NCBI RefSeq assembly: GCF_050874005.1
Contig: NZ_JBNMJV010000010.1
Location: 1-64,000 of the forward strand
Length of the DNA: 64,000 nt
DNA from: Huintestinicola sp050874005
GTDB taxonomy: Bacteria > Bacillota > Clostridia > Oscillospirales > Ruminococcaceae
Reading direction: 5' to 3'
Shown here piece after piece: positions 25,177 to 33,946 of the stretch. The notes below the pieces were generated by a model. That model saw only the letters and a program-made list of their open reading frames with translations. It did not search any database and was not told the origin of the DNA. The position numbers and the translations under genes are program-made. Position 1 is the stretch's first letter; each line of letters begins with the position of its first letter.

Positions 25177-25638
25177 TCACTCCTTGAAAATATATAGATC
25201 ATTTTTTACATTTTTAAGCTTAATGTCATTATTTTTAAGTCTGAAAACTGCGTCACGGTATAAGGTCATTCGTTCGGAATAACTCAGACCTGGAGTGAAT
25301 TTTGCTGCTCTAATGCTGGCTTGTGCTTCTTCAAGCACTTCGTCAGGGTTGGTTTTCCCGGCTAATGCAGCATTTCTGTGTCCGATCAGCTCATGAGCTA
25401 TTGCTCCGTGCATTGAAATATTGCTGTTTGCATTTTTCTGACGTTCACTTGACGGAAAAACATCAGTACCTATCCTGAGCAGATCAAAAGAACATCCATA
25501 GCCTGTGCAGTCATAATCAACATAATAAATTCTCTCCTCGGGCATACCCAAAGAAACTGCATATTGTTTTACTTCAGCAAATTGCTCTTCTGTCAGCGGC
25601 ACTTCATTTCTTCGCCCGCCGGTGTTTACTTTCAGCAT
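25177..25638 (-). CDS. Orphan toxin-tip-like zincin (HExxH) protein
   Basis: 153 aa from ATG 25638, placed by GGGGAGTGA and the promoter directly upstream. The zinc motif is in GAIAHELIGHRNA (H-E-x-x-H), followed by EEAQASIRAAK, whose Glu may be a further ligand, and a helical end (LYRDAVFRLKN). I know this arrangement as a C-terminal domain of phage head proteins and polymorphic toxins. No delivery domain or signal peptide. Exactly the same length as the JAMM protein of cassette A, by chance or by a common boundary. Toxin role inferred. Confidence 0.66.
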   Translation of the reverse strand: MLKVNTGGRRNEVPLTEEQFAEVKQYAVSLGMPEERIYYVDYDCTGYGCSFDLLRIGTDVFPSSERQKNANSNISMHGAIAHELIGHRNAALAGKTNPDEVLEEAQASIRAAKFTPGLSYSERMTLYRDAVFRLKNNDIKLKNVKNDLYIFKE

Positions 25639-25686
25639 TTTGTCACTCCCCACCTTTATCATACCACTCACGCCGCTATTTGTCAA
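25636..25686 (-). promoter_or_regulatory. Cassette promoter/leader module (copy B)
   Basis: Minus strand TTGACA (25681-25686), 17 bases, TATGAT, then 19 bases ending in the ATG, with AAAGGTGGGGAGTGACAAA before it. Copy A differs at only a few positions in this last part. In frame it reads GLTNSG...KVGSDK. Confidence 0.7.
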
Positions 25687-25865
25687 GCCTGCCACAATAC
25701 CGAAACAATTCTTTTGCGTTATATTGCCATACAATCGCCCTTGTGCCTGTCGGTAATTTTGTTATTATCGCTATTGAAAAACGACAGCGTATGATGTATA
25801 ATATATTAGTATAGGAGAATATGCTTATTTGCCGTGAGTTACTTGCGGCGGATCGGAGATAATTT

Positions 25866-26747
25866 ATGGCATATCAGCGTTATGATAAAAGTAAAGGAAG
25901 AAGCGGCGGCAGAAAGGACTTTTCCTCAAAGCCCAAAAGCTTCACAAAGCCCGAAAGAAGCTTTGACGAACCCGAAAGGAACATTCCCGACGCTGCCGAC
26001 AGAGAAGAGACGGCAGGTCTTATCGTGGGCAGGAACCCCGTTATGGAGGCTCTCAAATCGGGCAAGGCTATCGACACCATCTATGTCAACAGCGAGGCAG
26101 GTGGCAGCATAGGCGCTATCACCCGCATCGCCAGAGAAAAGGGCATTGTTATAAAAAATGTCAGCGACCAGAAGCTCACCCAGATGTGCGCAGGAGCATC
26201 TCATCAGGGCATAATCGCCTCGGGAGCCTGTGCGGAATATGTTTCCGTTGAGGACATTCTGAACATTTCAAAGAAAAAGGGCAAGGCTCCCTTTATCATA
26301 ATCTGCGACGAGATCGAGGACCCTCACAATCTTGGCGCAATAATCCGAACCGCCGAGACCGCAGGCGCAGACGGGGTGATAATCCCCAAGCGCAGGAGTG
26401 CGTCACTTAACGCCACCGTTTACAAGACCTCCGCAGGAGCCGCAAGCTGGCTCCCCGTTGCGAGAGTGGCAAATCTGGGTGCGGCTATGGACGAGCTCAA
26501 GAAAAACGGCGTATGGATATACGGCACCGACGCATCGGGCAGCGATTACACCGAAGCTGACTTTACGGGTCCCGCCGCATTTGTCATCGGCTCCGAAGGC
26601 TTCGGCATAGGAAGACTTGTAAAGGACAAGTGCGATTTTCTTGTCAAGCTCCCAATGTTCGGAAAGATAACATCTCTCAATGCCTCTGTTGCCGCAGGTA
26701 TTTTTATGTACGAGGCGGTAAAGCAGAGAACGGCGGCAGGAAAGTGA
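25866..26747 (+). CDS. rlmB: SpoU-family 23S rRNA 2'-O-methyltransferase (RlmB/TrmH type)
   Basis: 293 aa. A basic, disordered ~55-residue N-terminus (SKGRSGGRKDF) precedes the substrate-binding domain (VGRNPVMEAL) and the knotted SPOUT domain with EIEDPHNLGAIIRTAETAGADG, VIGSEGFGIG and LPMFGKITSLNASVAAG (motifs 1-3). Methylates a ribose in 23S rRNA with S-adenosylmethionine. GGAGATAATTT precedes the ATG; a TATAAT lies near 25797. Confidence 0.92.
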   Translation: MAYQRYDKSKGRSGGRKDFSSKPKSFTKPERSFDEPERNIPDAADREETAGLIVGRNPVMEALKSGKAIDTIYVNSEAGGSIGAITRIAREKGIVIKNVSDQKLTQMCAGASHQGIIASGACAEYVSVEDILNISKKKGKAPFIIICDEIEDPHNLGAIIRTAETAGADGVIIPKRRSASLNATVYKTSAGAASWLPVARVANLGAAMDELKKNGVWIYGTDASGSDYTEADFTGPAAFVIGSEGFGIGRLVKDKCDFLVKLPMFGKITSLNASVAAGIFMYEAVKQRTAAGK

Positions 26748-26789
26748 GCCGTCACGCCGAAAACGAACTCACAAGCACGTATAAATAAA

Positions 26790-26823
26790 GTCTGAAGGCC
26801 CACATCTTCAGACCGGGCTTTGT
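26790..26823 (+). terminator. Hairpin after rlmB
   Basis: GTCTGAAG/CTTCAGAC stem with CGGGCTTTGTTTATT after it. A TATAAA at about 26780 means it could instead be a leader hairpin of the next gene. Confidence 0.55.
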
Positions 26824-26835
26824 TTATTCGGTAAA

Positions 26836-29800
26836 ATGCTCAATAAACAAATCTCCGAGAAAGGCAGGGTAATAAATTTGTCTGATAAATTTTCCCTTGA
26901 CGAAATACTGAACGAATACTCGGGCAGTGACGGAAGCTCGTCGGGTCAGTCCTTAGACGACATACTAAACAGCTATCCCGCCACAAAAAACTACGAGGAT
27001 TCTGGGCTTGCAGAGATCTTTGACAGCAGAAGCTCCACCACGGATATAGATCTGAGCGGAATAAACATCTCAATGCCGGGGGACTATCCCTCTCCCGAGG
27101 AAATAAGAAAGAAAAACGCTCCCGTATCTGTTCACGATATCCCCGAGGATCAGCTCACCGAGGAAGAACGGATAAAGAAAAGCAAGCAGATAGACTATGA
27201 GATAATAAGCGGTGATTACGACCGCAAATATATGCCCGACGACTTAAAGACCGAAGCCGAGCTGAAAGCTGAGGGAAAGCTCTCCGCCGATGAGGCTCCG
27301 GCCGATAAGGACAGGGCTTCAAAGAAAAAAGTGAAGGTAAAGCCTGCAAAAAAGAAATTCGGGCTTGACCTTGCCGATGGTCTGAAAGGAGTACATTCTT
27401 CCTTTGAGGACGATGATTTTGACAAAAAGTACGGCAATGCTCCCCTTTTCACCGCCGCCGAACGTGACGAGCTTATAGGCGAAGGTGAACACGAGATCCC
27501 CTTTGAAATAAAGCCCCCCGCAGGCACGAGCCTGTCGGAAAAGCTTGAAAGGGAAGCGGAATTTGCCGAGAAATACAATGACGTACCCTCTTCTGCTCCG
27601 AAGCACGAGCATAAGGTAAAGCCCGAAAAGGTAACACCTAAGCGTGAGGACGCATCATACCCCCTCCACGATCATAAAAATGACCCCTTTGACAAATATG
27701 CTGCCATCGATGACCTTGACAGTATTCTCGGTCAGTACGAAAAGATAGATCAGCCCCAGACCTTAAAGCGTTCCGAGACATCTCCCCTTAAAGGCTTCAC
27801 GGATATTTTCAACAAGCTTATGGCAAAGGAAGAGGCAAGCGGCGAAGGCTCCGAGCTTCTCGAGGACAGCAGGAAGATAAAGCGCTCCGAAGGAGCTATC
27901 GAGAGGAAAAAGATATCCGATATCGACCTTGATCTTTCCGACAAGATGATACAGGACACCTCTCAGATAAACACCGACAAAACAAATGCCGAGCTTGAAA
28001 AGCTGAACGCTCTCAAGGAGCGCAGAAGCAAGAAGATAAAGGATTTCGTCCTTGTGGGGGACGAGGAAGAAAACACTCCCGACGAAGCGGCTCAGTCCGA
28101 GGAAGCCGAGGAACTTGAGGACTTTGAGAGTCTTGAGGACGCCCCCGACATCCAGAACCACATTGCAGGACAGAAAAGCAAGCTTGTTTTCAGACTTGTG
28201 ATCCTTTTCGCCTGCTTTGCAGTCACCACATATATGGCTGTGGCAAATGATTTCAAGCTGCCCGTTCTTGACTCCTTCTCCCTTATCGACAAGAGAAACC
28301 AGCCCGATGTTTTCCTGTTCATAAACAGCGTTATCGGCGTGGTGGCAGGCTTCGTGGCTTCCCAGACCATTTCGGGCGGAATATCAAAGCTTTTGTCGGG
28401 CAAGGCTGACTGCGACTCCCTGTCGGCAATGGCGCTGATATCGAGCCTGCTTACATCAATGATATCCCTTGCGGACTCAAATATGGTGCGTGGCAGTTTC
28501 GTTTATATCTACACCCCCGTTGCAATAGGCGCACTCATATTCAACACCATAGGCAAGCTGCTTATAATCAGCCGTACCCAGCGAAGTTTCTCGTTTATAT
28601 CGGGAGATAATGACAGATACGCACTTTTTGTGGTGAACGACGAGGAAACAGCTCAGAACTTCACCCGAGGCTCCCTGTCAGACTTCCCCGTACTGGCAGG
28701 TATGCAGAAGACCGAGGTCATCACCGATTTTCTGAAGACCTCCTATGCAGGAGACAGCACCGACCGCTTCTGCAAAATGGTATCTCCCATTATAGCCATA
28801 GCAGGACTTGTTCTGGGAGTTATCGCAGGACTGCTTGCAAGAGCCGAGCACGGCACAATGGGCGCATTCTGCGTGGGACTTTCCACATTTTCCGCCTGTG
28901 CCTCCATCTGCTCCTGCTTTGCAATGATGCTGGTGGTAAATCTGCCTATGGAAAAGGCTTCGGCAAAGTACGGCGCAAAGCAGGGTGCGATAATCGGATT
29001 TGACAGCATTGACGAGTTTGGCGATGTTAACAGCGTTATGATTGACGCCGCTTCCCTTTTCCCTCCCGGAAGCATTATCCTCAGAAATATCAAGTCTTTT
29101 CCCGACTCGAGCATTGACGAGGCTATCGTTGAGGCGGCAAGCCTTACAAGCCAGTCGGGAAGTATTCTCCGAAATATGTTCTACGATATAATCGTGGGCA
29201 AAACGGAAATGCTTGAACCTGTGGAAAGCTATATTTACGAGGACTCAATGGGACTTTGCGGCTGGATAAACAACAAGCGAGTACTTCTCGGAAACAGAGA
29301 GCTTATGCAGAACCACAGCATCGAGGGACTGCCCTCCATCGCCAAGGAAAGCGAGTATACCGACGGGGACAAGATAGCGGTCTATCTCTCCATTTCGGGA
29401 CAGCTTTCTGCAATGTTCATCATCGAGCTTACCCCCTCATATCAGATAAAATCGGCTCTCAAGGAGCTTGAGAAAGGCGGCGTGGCAGTAATGCTCCGCT
29501 CGGTGGACTCAATGCTTTCGGTAAGCAGGCTTTCGGAGATGTTCGAGGTAACACCTGCGCTTTTCAAGCTTATCCCCTTCAGACTTCACCCCGATTTTGA
29601 AAAGACCACAGAATATGCCGCAAGACGTCCTGCCACCCTTGCCTGCTCGGGCAGATTTGCTTCCTTTGCCCAGCTTATCTTAGGTGCAAACCGCCTGAGA
29701 GGAACCATTTCCGCAGGCATTGCAATGCAGGCGGCGGAGATACTTCTGGGAATACTTCTCACCCTTGCCCTTGTGCTCCTGCGCTCAATGGCAGAGCTTA

Positions 29801-29877
29801 CGGTGACGAACATATTGCTTTACAACTTTGTTTTTGTAATGCTTTATTTCCTGTTCCAGGCATTCAGAAAGGTATAA
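26836..29877 (+). CDS. Large membrane protein: acidic N-terminal half plus degenerate P-type ATPase core
   Basis: 1013 aa (or 999 from TTG at 26878, which has AGGG 8 bases upstream). Residues 1-~445 are hydrophilic, Asp/Glu/Lys-rich and probably disordered, with SLDEILNEY and SLDDILNSY repeats at the start. About eight membrane segments follow in P1B-like order. The phosphorylation motif DKTGT is replaced by VMIDAASLF (near residue 736), TGDN by LRSVDS (near 885), and GDGxNDAP is not found, while GNRELM and the IELTPSYQIKSALKEL stretch still match the P/N domain. It should not pump ions by the known cycle. Function unknown. Confidence 0.75.
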   Translation: MLNKQISEKGRVINLSDKFSLDEILNEYSGSDGSSSGQSLDDILNSYPATKNYEDSGLAEIFDSRSSTTDIDLSGINISMPGDYPSPEEIRKKNAPVSVHDIPEDQLTEEERIKKSKQIDYEIISGDYDRKYMPDDLKTEAELKAEGKLSADEAPADKDRASKKKVKVKPAKKKFGLDLADGLKGVHSSFEDDDFDKKYGNAPLFTAAERDELIGEGEHEIPFEIKPPAGTSLSEKLEREAEFAEKYNDVPSSAPKHEHKVKPEKVTPKREDASYPLHDHKNDPFDKYAAIDDLDSILGQYEKIDQPQTLKRSETSPLKGFTDIFNKLMAKEEASGEGSELLEDSRKIKRSEGAIERKKISDIDLDLSDKMIQDTSQINTDKTNAELEKLNALKERRSKKIKDFVLVGDEEENTPDEAAQSEEAEELEDFESLEDAPDIQNHIAGQKSKLVFRLVILFACFAVTTYMAVANDFKLPVLDSFSLIDKRNQPDVFLFINSVIGVVAGFVASQTISGGISKLLSGKADCDSLSAMALISSLLTSMISLADSNMVRGSFVYIYTPVAIGALIFNTIGKLLIISRTQRSFSFISGDNDRYALFVVNDEETAQNFTRGSLSDFPVLAGMQKTEVITDFLKTSYAGDSTDRFCKMVSPIIAIAGLVLGVIAGLLARAEHGTMGAFCVGLSTFSACASICSCFAMMLVVNLPMEKASAKYGAKQGAIIGFDSIDEFGDVNSVMIDAASLFPPGSIILRNIKSFPDSSIDEAIVEAASLTSQSGSILRNMFYDIIVGKTEMLEPVESYIYEDSMGLCGWINNKRVLLGNRELMQNHSIEGLPSIAKESEYTDGDKIAVYLSISGQLSAMFIIELTPSYQIKSALKELEKGGVAVMLRSVDSMLSVSRLSEMFEVTPALFKLIPFRLHPDFEKTTEYAARRPATLACSGRFASFAQLILGANRLRGTISAGIAMQAAEILLGILLTLALVLLRSMAELTVTNILLYNFVFVMLYFLFQAFRKV

Positions 29878-29881
29878 AATT

Positions 29882-29920
29882 AACGGAGCTGCCGGAATTT
29901 TTCCGACAGCTCCGTTATTA
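29882..29920 (+). terminator. Terminator after the P-type-like gene
   Basis: AACGGAGCTG and CAGCTCCGTT form a 10-bp stem, followed by ATTATTT. Confidence 0.8.
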
Positions 29921-29996
29921 TTTGGGCTGATAATTAGCAGATATTGATAAAGCGGGTAATACTAAGAACCAATTAAAAACTGTACAAAAAATATTC

Positions 29997-30068
29997 GTAT
30001 CGTTACCGAGCCGTCTCCCTGCCGCCCGAATAAACTATAGAACGTACTCGCTGCGGGTCGTCACCCGC
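29997..30068 (+). repeat. 72-bp dispersed repeat, copy A
   Basis: Shares with 47894-47965 (opposite strand) the blocks GTATCGTTACCGAGCCG, TATAGAACGT and CTCGCTGCGGGTCGTCACCC plus GC, with an ~11-base variable part between. The end forms a hairpin GCGGGT-CGTC-ACCCGC. It lies between convergent genes; the rest of 29921-30128 holds no gene. Confidence 0.75.
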
Positions 30069-30128
30069 AAAAAAATCCTCCGCACACCAAAATGTACGGA
30101 GGAAAGGTATTTGCCGACCTACGGGAAA

Positions 30129-30320
30129 TTAAGCTCTCACGTCAAGGATAGAGCCTATCTGACCCTGGACCTTGGGCATACTCTGAGCCATTTCAATGAT
30201 CCCCTGAGCCTGGGTCTCCATTACATCCTGGGTCTTCTTGACCATAGCCGTGCTTACGGCATTTGCAAGCTGAGCCTGCTTCATACCTGTGGCCATAGAA
30301 GCAATTGCTGTAGGATCCAT
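30129..30320 (-). CDS. YjfB-family small protein
   Basis: 63 aa: begins MDPTAIASMATGMKQAQL and has two helices typical of the YjfB family (often called putative motility proteins; role unknown). AAAGGAAG lies about 7 bases before the ATG. It starts 51 bases after the PocR chemoreceptor gene on the same strand and may be co-transcribed. Confidence 0.8.
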   Translation of the reverse strand: MDPTAIASMATGMKQAQLANAVSTAMVKKTQDVMETQAQGIIEMAQSMPKVQGQIGSILDVRA

Positions 30321-30370
30321 AAAAACACTTCCTTTCGGTATATAGGTTTACAGCGAAGCTGTAAATCTCA

Positions 30371-31366
30371 TTATGACTGGACCTCGCTGATAACGCTTTT
30401 AAGCTCCTCAATTCCGGAAACTGTCTCGGAAACAAGCTCGGACGCAGCCTTTGCGCTGCTGTCGATCTGAGACGCATAGCCGCCGATGCTCTTGATCTTC
30501 TGCTCAATGGTGTCAGCGGAGCTTTTCGAGGTATCGGCAAGAGTTCTGACCTCCTGAGCGATAACGCCGAAGCCCTTTCCGCTTTCCTTAGCTCTCGAAG
30601 CCTCAATGGAAGCATTAAAGCCCAGGATACGTGTATTCATAGCAATATCCTGAATGACCTTTGCGGCGTCGTTTGCGGTCTTTACCTCGGAGACGCACTT
30701 GTCGGCTATCTCGGAAAGCTGTCTGAACTTTTCGTCCATAGCAGAAACAGCATTTATACAGTTTTCGGCAATGTCATTGACCCTGCGTATAACATCGCCG
30801 GCAGCGTTGATATTGCTGGAAAGAGTGTCATTATGCTCCTTCATCAGATAGCTTGAATACGCCATTGAAGAAATGTTCTTGGCAATGGTGTGAAGGAATT
30901 TTGCGGCAGCCTCCACCCTCTCCTTGGGAACGATCTTCACCTTTCTGAGAGCGGCGATGTATTCGTCGGGATCAATGCTCAGTTCCTTAGCTATCCTGCG
31001 GAATTTAGCCTCATCGGGCTTCTCGGTGAGCACCTGACCGCCGATAAATGAGCCTATAAACTCGCCGTTTACCATAATAGGAGCGGCAAAGTCCATAAGA
31101 CCTGCGTGACAGGGGTATGCAGCAGCCTTGCCCGTGCGGTGAGTCTGCTCGCCGCCGTCACGGTCACACTTTTCGCATCTCTCGCAGCCAAGTCTTGAGC
31201 GGCGTGTGTATTTCATACAGAAGTCGGTGAAGTTGCTGCCCTTTGTCACGGGATTGCCGTCAGCGTCGGTGGTAAGAGCCGCCATACCCGTTACCTCGGC
31301 AAAGCCGTCCTGGATCTCCTGAAGTACCTGAACGCTTATCAGGTCGGTTAATTTAATGGAAGACAT
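30371..31366 (-). CDS. Soluble chemoreceptor-like protein with PocR sensory domain
   Basis: 331 aa, no membrane segment. Residues 1-~170 are a PocR domain (TDLISVQVLQEIQDGFAEVTG, Cys-rich CERCEKCDRDG, YPCHAGL, GEFIGSFIGGQV). Residues ~190-331 are the methyl-accepting signalling coiled coil, with the conserved tip ILGFNASIEASRAKESGKGF and VIAQEVRTLAD. PocR domains bind small carbon compounds. The Cys-rich loop may bind a metal or cluster. No che genes are nearby. GGAGG precedes the ATG. Confidence 0.88.
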   Translation of the reverse strand: MSSIKLTDLISVQVLQEIQDGFAEVTGMAALTTDADGNPVTKGSNFTDFCMKYTRRSRLGCERCEKCDRDGGEQTHRTGKAAAYPCHAGLMDFAAPIMVNGEFIGSFIGGQVLTEKPDEAKFRRIAKELSIDPDEYIAALRKVKIVPKERVEAAAKFLHTIAKNISSMAYSSYLMKEHNDTLSSNINAAGDVIRRVNDIAENCINAVSAMDEKFRQLSEIADKCVSEVKTANDAAKVIQDIAMNTRILGFNASIEASRAKESGKGFGVIAQEVRTLADTSKSSADTIEQKIKSIGGYASQIDSSAKAASELVSETVSGIEELKSVISEVQS

Positions 31367-31644
31367 TATGTAAAACCTCCGTGTGAATAGTTCGGCATAA
31401 GGGTACTATAATGGTACATACTAATTTTACAATATTATCTTCCGTTTGTCAATGTTTTATTGGAATTTAATTGATATTTCGTGCAATTTTGACAAAATAT
31501 CCCGCTGTAATATGATGATTACGGAAAATGAGTTTTCGCTCTCAGAAAATACGTTCCGAAATTTATAAGAATTACCTATTGCAATTTGTTTTAAACTGAT
31601 GTATAATGTTATATGTATATTTATAGCTGTCCGAGGTGTCCGAT

Positions 31645-32394
31645 TTGTATTATTGCTGCGGTATTTCCGACAAGGGAGCTGTCCGCACGCACAATGAGGA
31701 CGCTTATCTTGTAAACAAAATAGTTTTATCAAAGGCTCAGATGGAGAGCGACGTCAGCGCTCCGTTTATAACCGCCGTTGCCGACGGCGTAGGCGGAGAA
31801 GCTTCGGGAGAGATAGCTTCAAGAATGGCTCTCGAGCTGCTTTCTTCCGTAAAGCCCGGGAAGCGCACCGATCTTCGTGCAAAGCTCCTTGCCGTCCACT
31901 CCAAGCTAAAGCGCTACGGCATTACCCACGGCAGCTCCGCCAATATGCAGACCACCCTCTGCGCCCTTGCAGTCGACGACAGCGAAAGAGCTTTCGTTGT
32001 GAATGTGGGCGACTCACGTATGTATCGTTTCAGAGGGGGCATAATAAAGCAGCTCTCCCGTGACCAGTCCCTTGTCCAAATGCTCTACGAGCAGGGCAAG
32101 ATAACGGGAGAGGAGAAAAAAAACCACGCCCAGCGAAACGTCATATTCCCCGTTTTAGGCAATATCTCCGACGACCCCGACCCCTGCGTTACCGAGATAG
32201 AGGGGGGCATAAAAAAGGGGGACATCATCATCATCTGCAGTGACGGACTTTCCGATTACATCACCACAGGCGAATTTGAGGAGATACTTGCAATGCCAAT
32301 GCGCCTGCCCAAGCGTCTCAGACGGCTTATCGACACTGCCATAGACAACGGCAGCACCGATAATATCACCGTTGTGGGAGTATCCGTCATCTGA
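31645..32394 (+). CDS. PP2C-family Ser/Thr protein phosphatase
   Basis: 249 aa. All motifs present: SDKGAVRTHNEDAYL, VADGVGG, GDSRMYRFR, SRDQSLV, ICSDGLSDYI and STDNITVV, giving the two-metal site. The start is taken as TTG 31645, six bases after GAGGTG; a GTG at 31636 overlaps that site. No partner kinase gene is adjacent. Its stop overlaps the 3' end of the convergent spoVAC by 8 bases. The 280 bases upstream are AT-rich and hold a TATAAT-like -10 near 31603 but no gene. Confidence 0.9.
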   Translation: MYYCCGISDKGAVRTHNEDAYLVNKIVLSKAQMESDVSAPFITAVADGVGGEASGEIASRMALELLSSVKPGKRTDLRAKLLAVHSKLKRYGITHGSSANMQTTLCALAVDDSERAFVVNVGDSRMYRFRGGIIKQLSRDQSLVQMLYEQGKITGEEKKNHAQRNVIFPVLGNISDDPDPCVTEIEGGIKKGDIIIICSDGLSDYITTGEFEEILAMPMRLPKRLRRLIDTAIDNGSTDNITVVGVSVI

Positions 32395-32827
32395 GGAAAA
32401 AGTAGTAGATAAGCCCGTAGACCACCGAAGCGGCTGTGCCGTAAAGGATAACGGGACCTGCGATAATGAAAATTTTCGCTCCCAGGCCTAAAATATATCC
32501 CTCGGACTTAAATTCCACCGCAGGAGATGCAACGGCGTTTGCAAATCCCGTAACGGGTACAAGGGTGCCCGCTCCCCCGTATTTTGCCAGCTTTTCGTAA
32601 AGTCCCAGACCCGTAAACAAAGCGGATAGGAACACCAGCGTTATTGTGCACCAGGCAGCGGCAGTCCTGTCATCAAAGCCGAGATAGGAGTAAAAGTCGG
32701 TGATAGCCTGTCCTATGACGCAGATAAGTCCGCCTACGAGAAATGCAAGGGGCACATCACGCATACATTTTGAATTGGGCGAAGCCTTTTTCACCATTTC
32801 GCCGTACTGCTTCTGAGATATTTTCAT
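32387..32827 (-). CDS. spoVAC: Stage V sporulation protein AC
   Basis: 146 aa with four membrane helices. PNSKCMRDVPLAFLVGGLIC and LGAKIFIIAGPVILYG are SpoVAC/SpoVAE signatures. Part of the inner spore membrane channel for dipicolinic acid. In most spore formers it lies with spoVAD and spoVAE; here it stands alone in this window. GAGGG precedes the ATG. Confidence 0.88.
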   Translation of the reverse strand: MKISQKQYGEMVKKASPNSKCMRDVPLAFLVGGLICVIGQAITDFYSYLGFDDRTAAAWCTITLVFLSALFTGLGLYEKLAKYGGAGTLVPVTGFANAVASPAVEFKSEGYILGLGAKIFIIAGPVILYGTAASVVYGLIYYFFLR

Positions 32828-32956
32828 AAAATGATCCCTCTTTTCGGTAAAATATTTTAATGTAAATTTATGCCGATTTCCGGCTTTAAATTATTTATAT
32901 TATTTCCCGCATGCAAGCCAATATTCCCAAAAATAAAATGAAAAGGAAAATGACTT

Positions 32957-33946
32957 ATGCTAAAAAACATTCTTTCAAACGAAACCTGCGCCAAGTGCAA
33001 ACTGTGCTGTATTTTTGACAAATACGACGTGTGGGAGACCCCTGTCATCACAAGGGAGCTTTATAATAAGCTCTCGGCAGAGCGCCCCGACCTGAAAATG
33101 GTCTCAAAGGGCGGAAACGGCGGTTATATATTCAATATGGAGGACTGCTGGGACGATAAAGACGAGCTGTATCATTGTCCCGCTCTCGACCCGAAAACAG
33201 GCTGTACCTTAGGCGACAATAAGCCCTTTGACTGCCGCATATGGCCCTACAGAGTAATGGACTTAAACGGCGCAAGGGTCATATCCATCGCCTCGGTCTG
33301 CCCCGACCTTTATAAAAAGCCCTTAAATCTCCTTGTGAAGGAGCTTGACAGCGGACTTGCGGATATCATTTTTGCGGAAGCAGCGAAAAATCCGTCTATT
33401 GTAAAGCCCTATCAGCAGGGATATCCCATTCTTAAAGTAACAAACGAGCTGTGCAGCCAGAAGGTACGCCTTGCAGAGGTCACAAGAGGCGACCTGCCCT
33501 TCCTCTGCGACCTGTACAACCGTGCCGAGCTTCTTGACAGACTTGGCGCAGGAGAGCTTGACATTGAGGACTGGGACGAAGCCTTTGAACAATGGCGTGA
33601 GGACGGCGACGAGGAAGATTACGTGGTGTACTACGGTTCCGAGCCTGCGGGCTGGGTAAAGCTCAGCGGACTTGAAAGCGGAGAATGCGGCTGGATATCA
33701 ATGCTTGTTATCGACCCCGAGTTCAGAGGACACGGAGTTAGCCGTGAATGTATCCGTCTTGCGGAGGAGATATTCACCGAAAAGGGTATCAACACCGCCG
33801 CAATGCACATCTACAGCACAAACACAGCCGCTGAAAAATGCTGTCTCAGCTGCGGCTATACCGCCGTTCCCGAGGACACTCCCGACGGCGAGACTGTTAT
33901 GTATAAAAAGGAGAACCTTGATGAAAATTATCGTACCCTCTCATGA
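32957..33946 (+). CDS. YkgJ-type Cys cluster domain fused to a GNAT acetyltransferase
   Basis: 329 aa. Residues 1-~125 are a YkgJ (zinc/iron-chelating) domain: CAKCKLCCIF, CPALDPKTGCTLGDNKPFDCRIWPY. Residues ~170-320 are a GNAT domain with the acetyl-CoA loop MLVIDPEFRGHGVS and STNTAAEKCCLSCGY. The two are usually separate proteins. AAAAGGA precedes the ATG. The stop lies 26 bases inside thyX. Substrate unknown. Confidence 0.82.
   Translation: MLKNILSNETCAKCKLCCIFDKYDVWETPVITRELYNKLSAERPDLKMVSKGGNGGYIFNMEDCWDDKDELYHCPALDPKTGCTLGDNKPFDCRIWPYRVMDLNGARVISIASVCPDLYKKPLNLLVKELDSGLADIIFAEAAKNPSIVKPYQQGYPILKVTNELCSQKVRLAEVTRGDLPFLCDLYNRAELLDRLGAGELDIEDWDEAFEQWREDGDEEDYVVYYGSEPAGWVKLSGLESGECGWISMLVIDPEFRGHGVSRECIRLAEEIFTEKGINTAAMHIYSTNTAAEKCCLSCGYTAVPEDTPDGETVMYKKENLDENYRTLS

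Noticed and set aside
33672..33920. N-terminal extension of thyX
   Set aside because: The open frame runs through the GNAT domain coding region; ThyX homology starts exactly at the ATG at 33921 with AAAAAGGAG before it.
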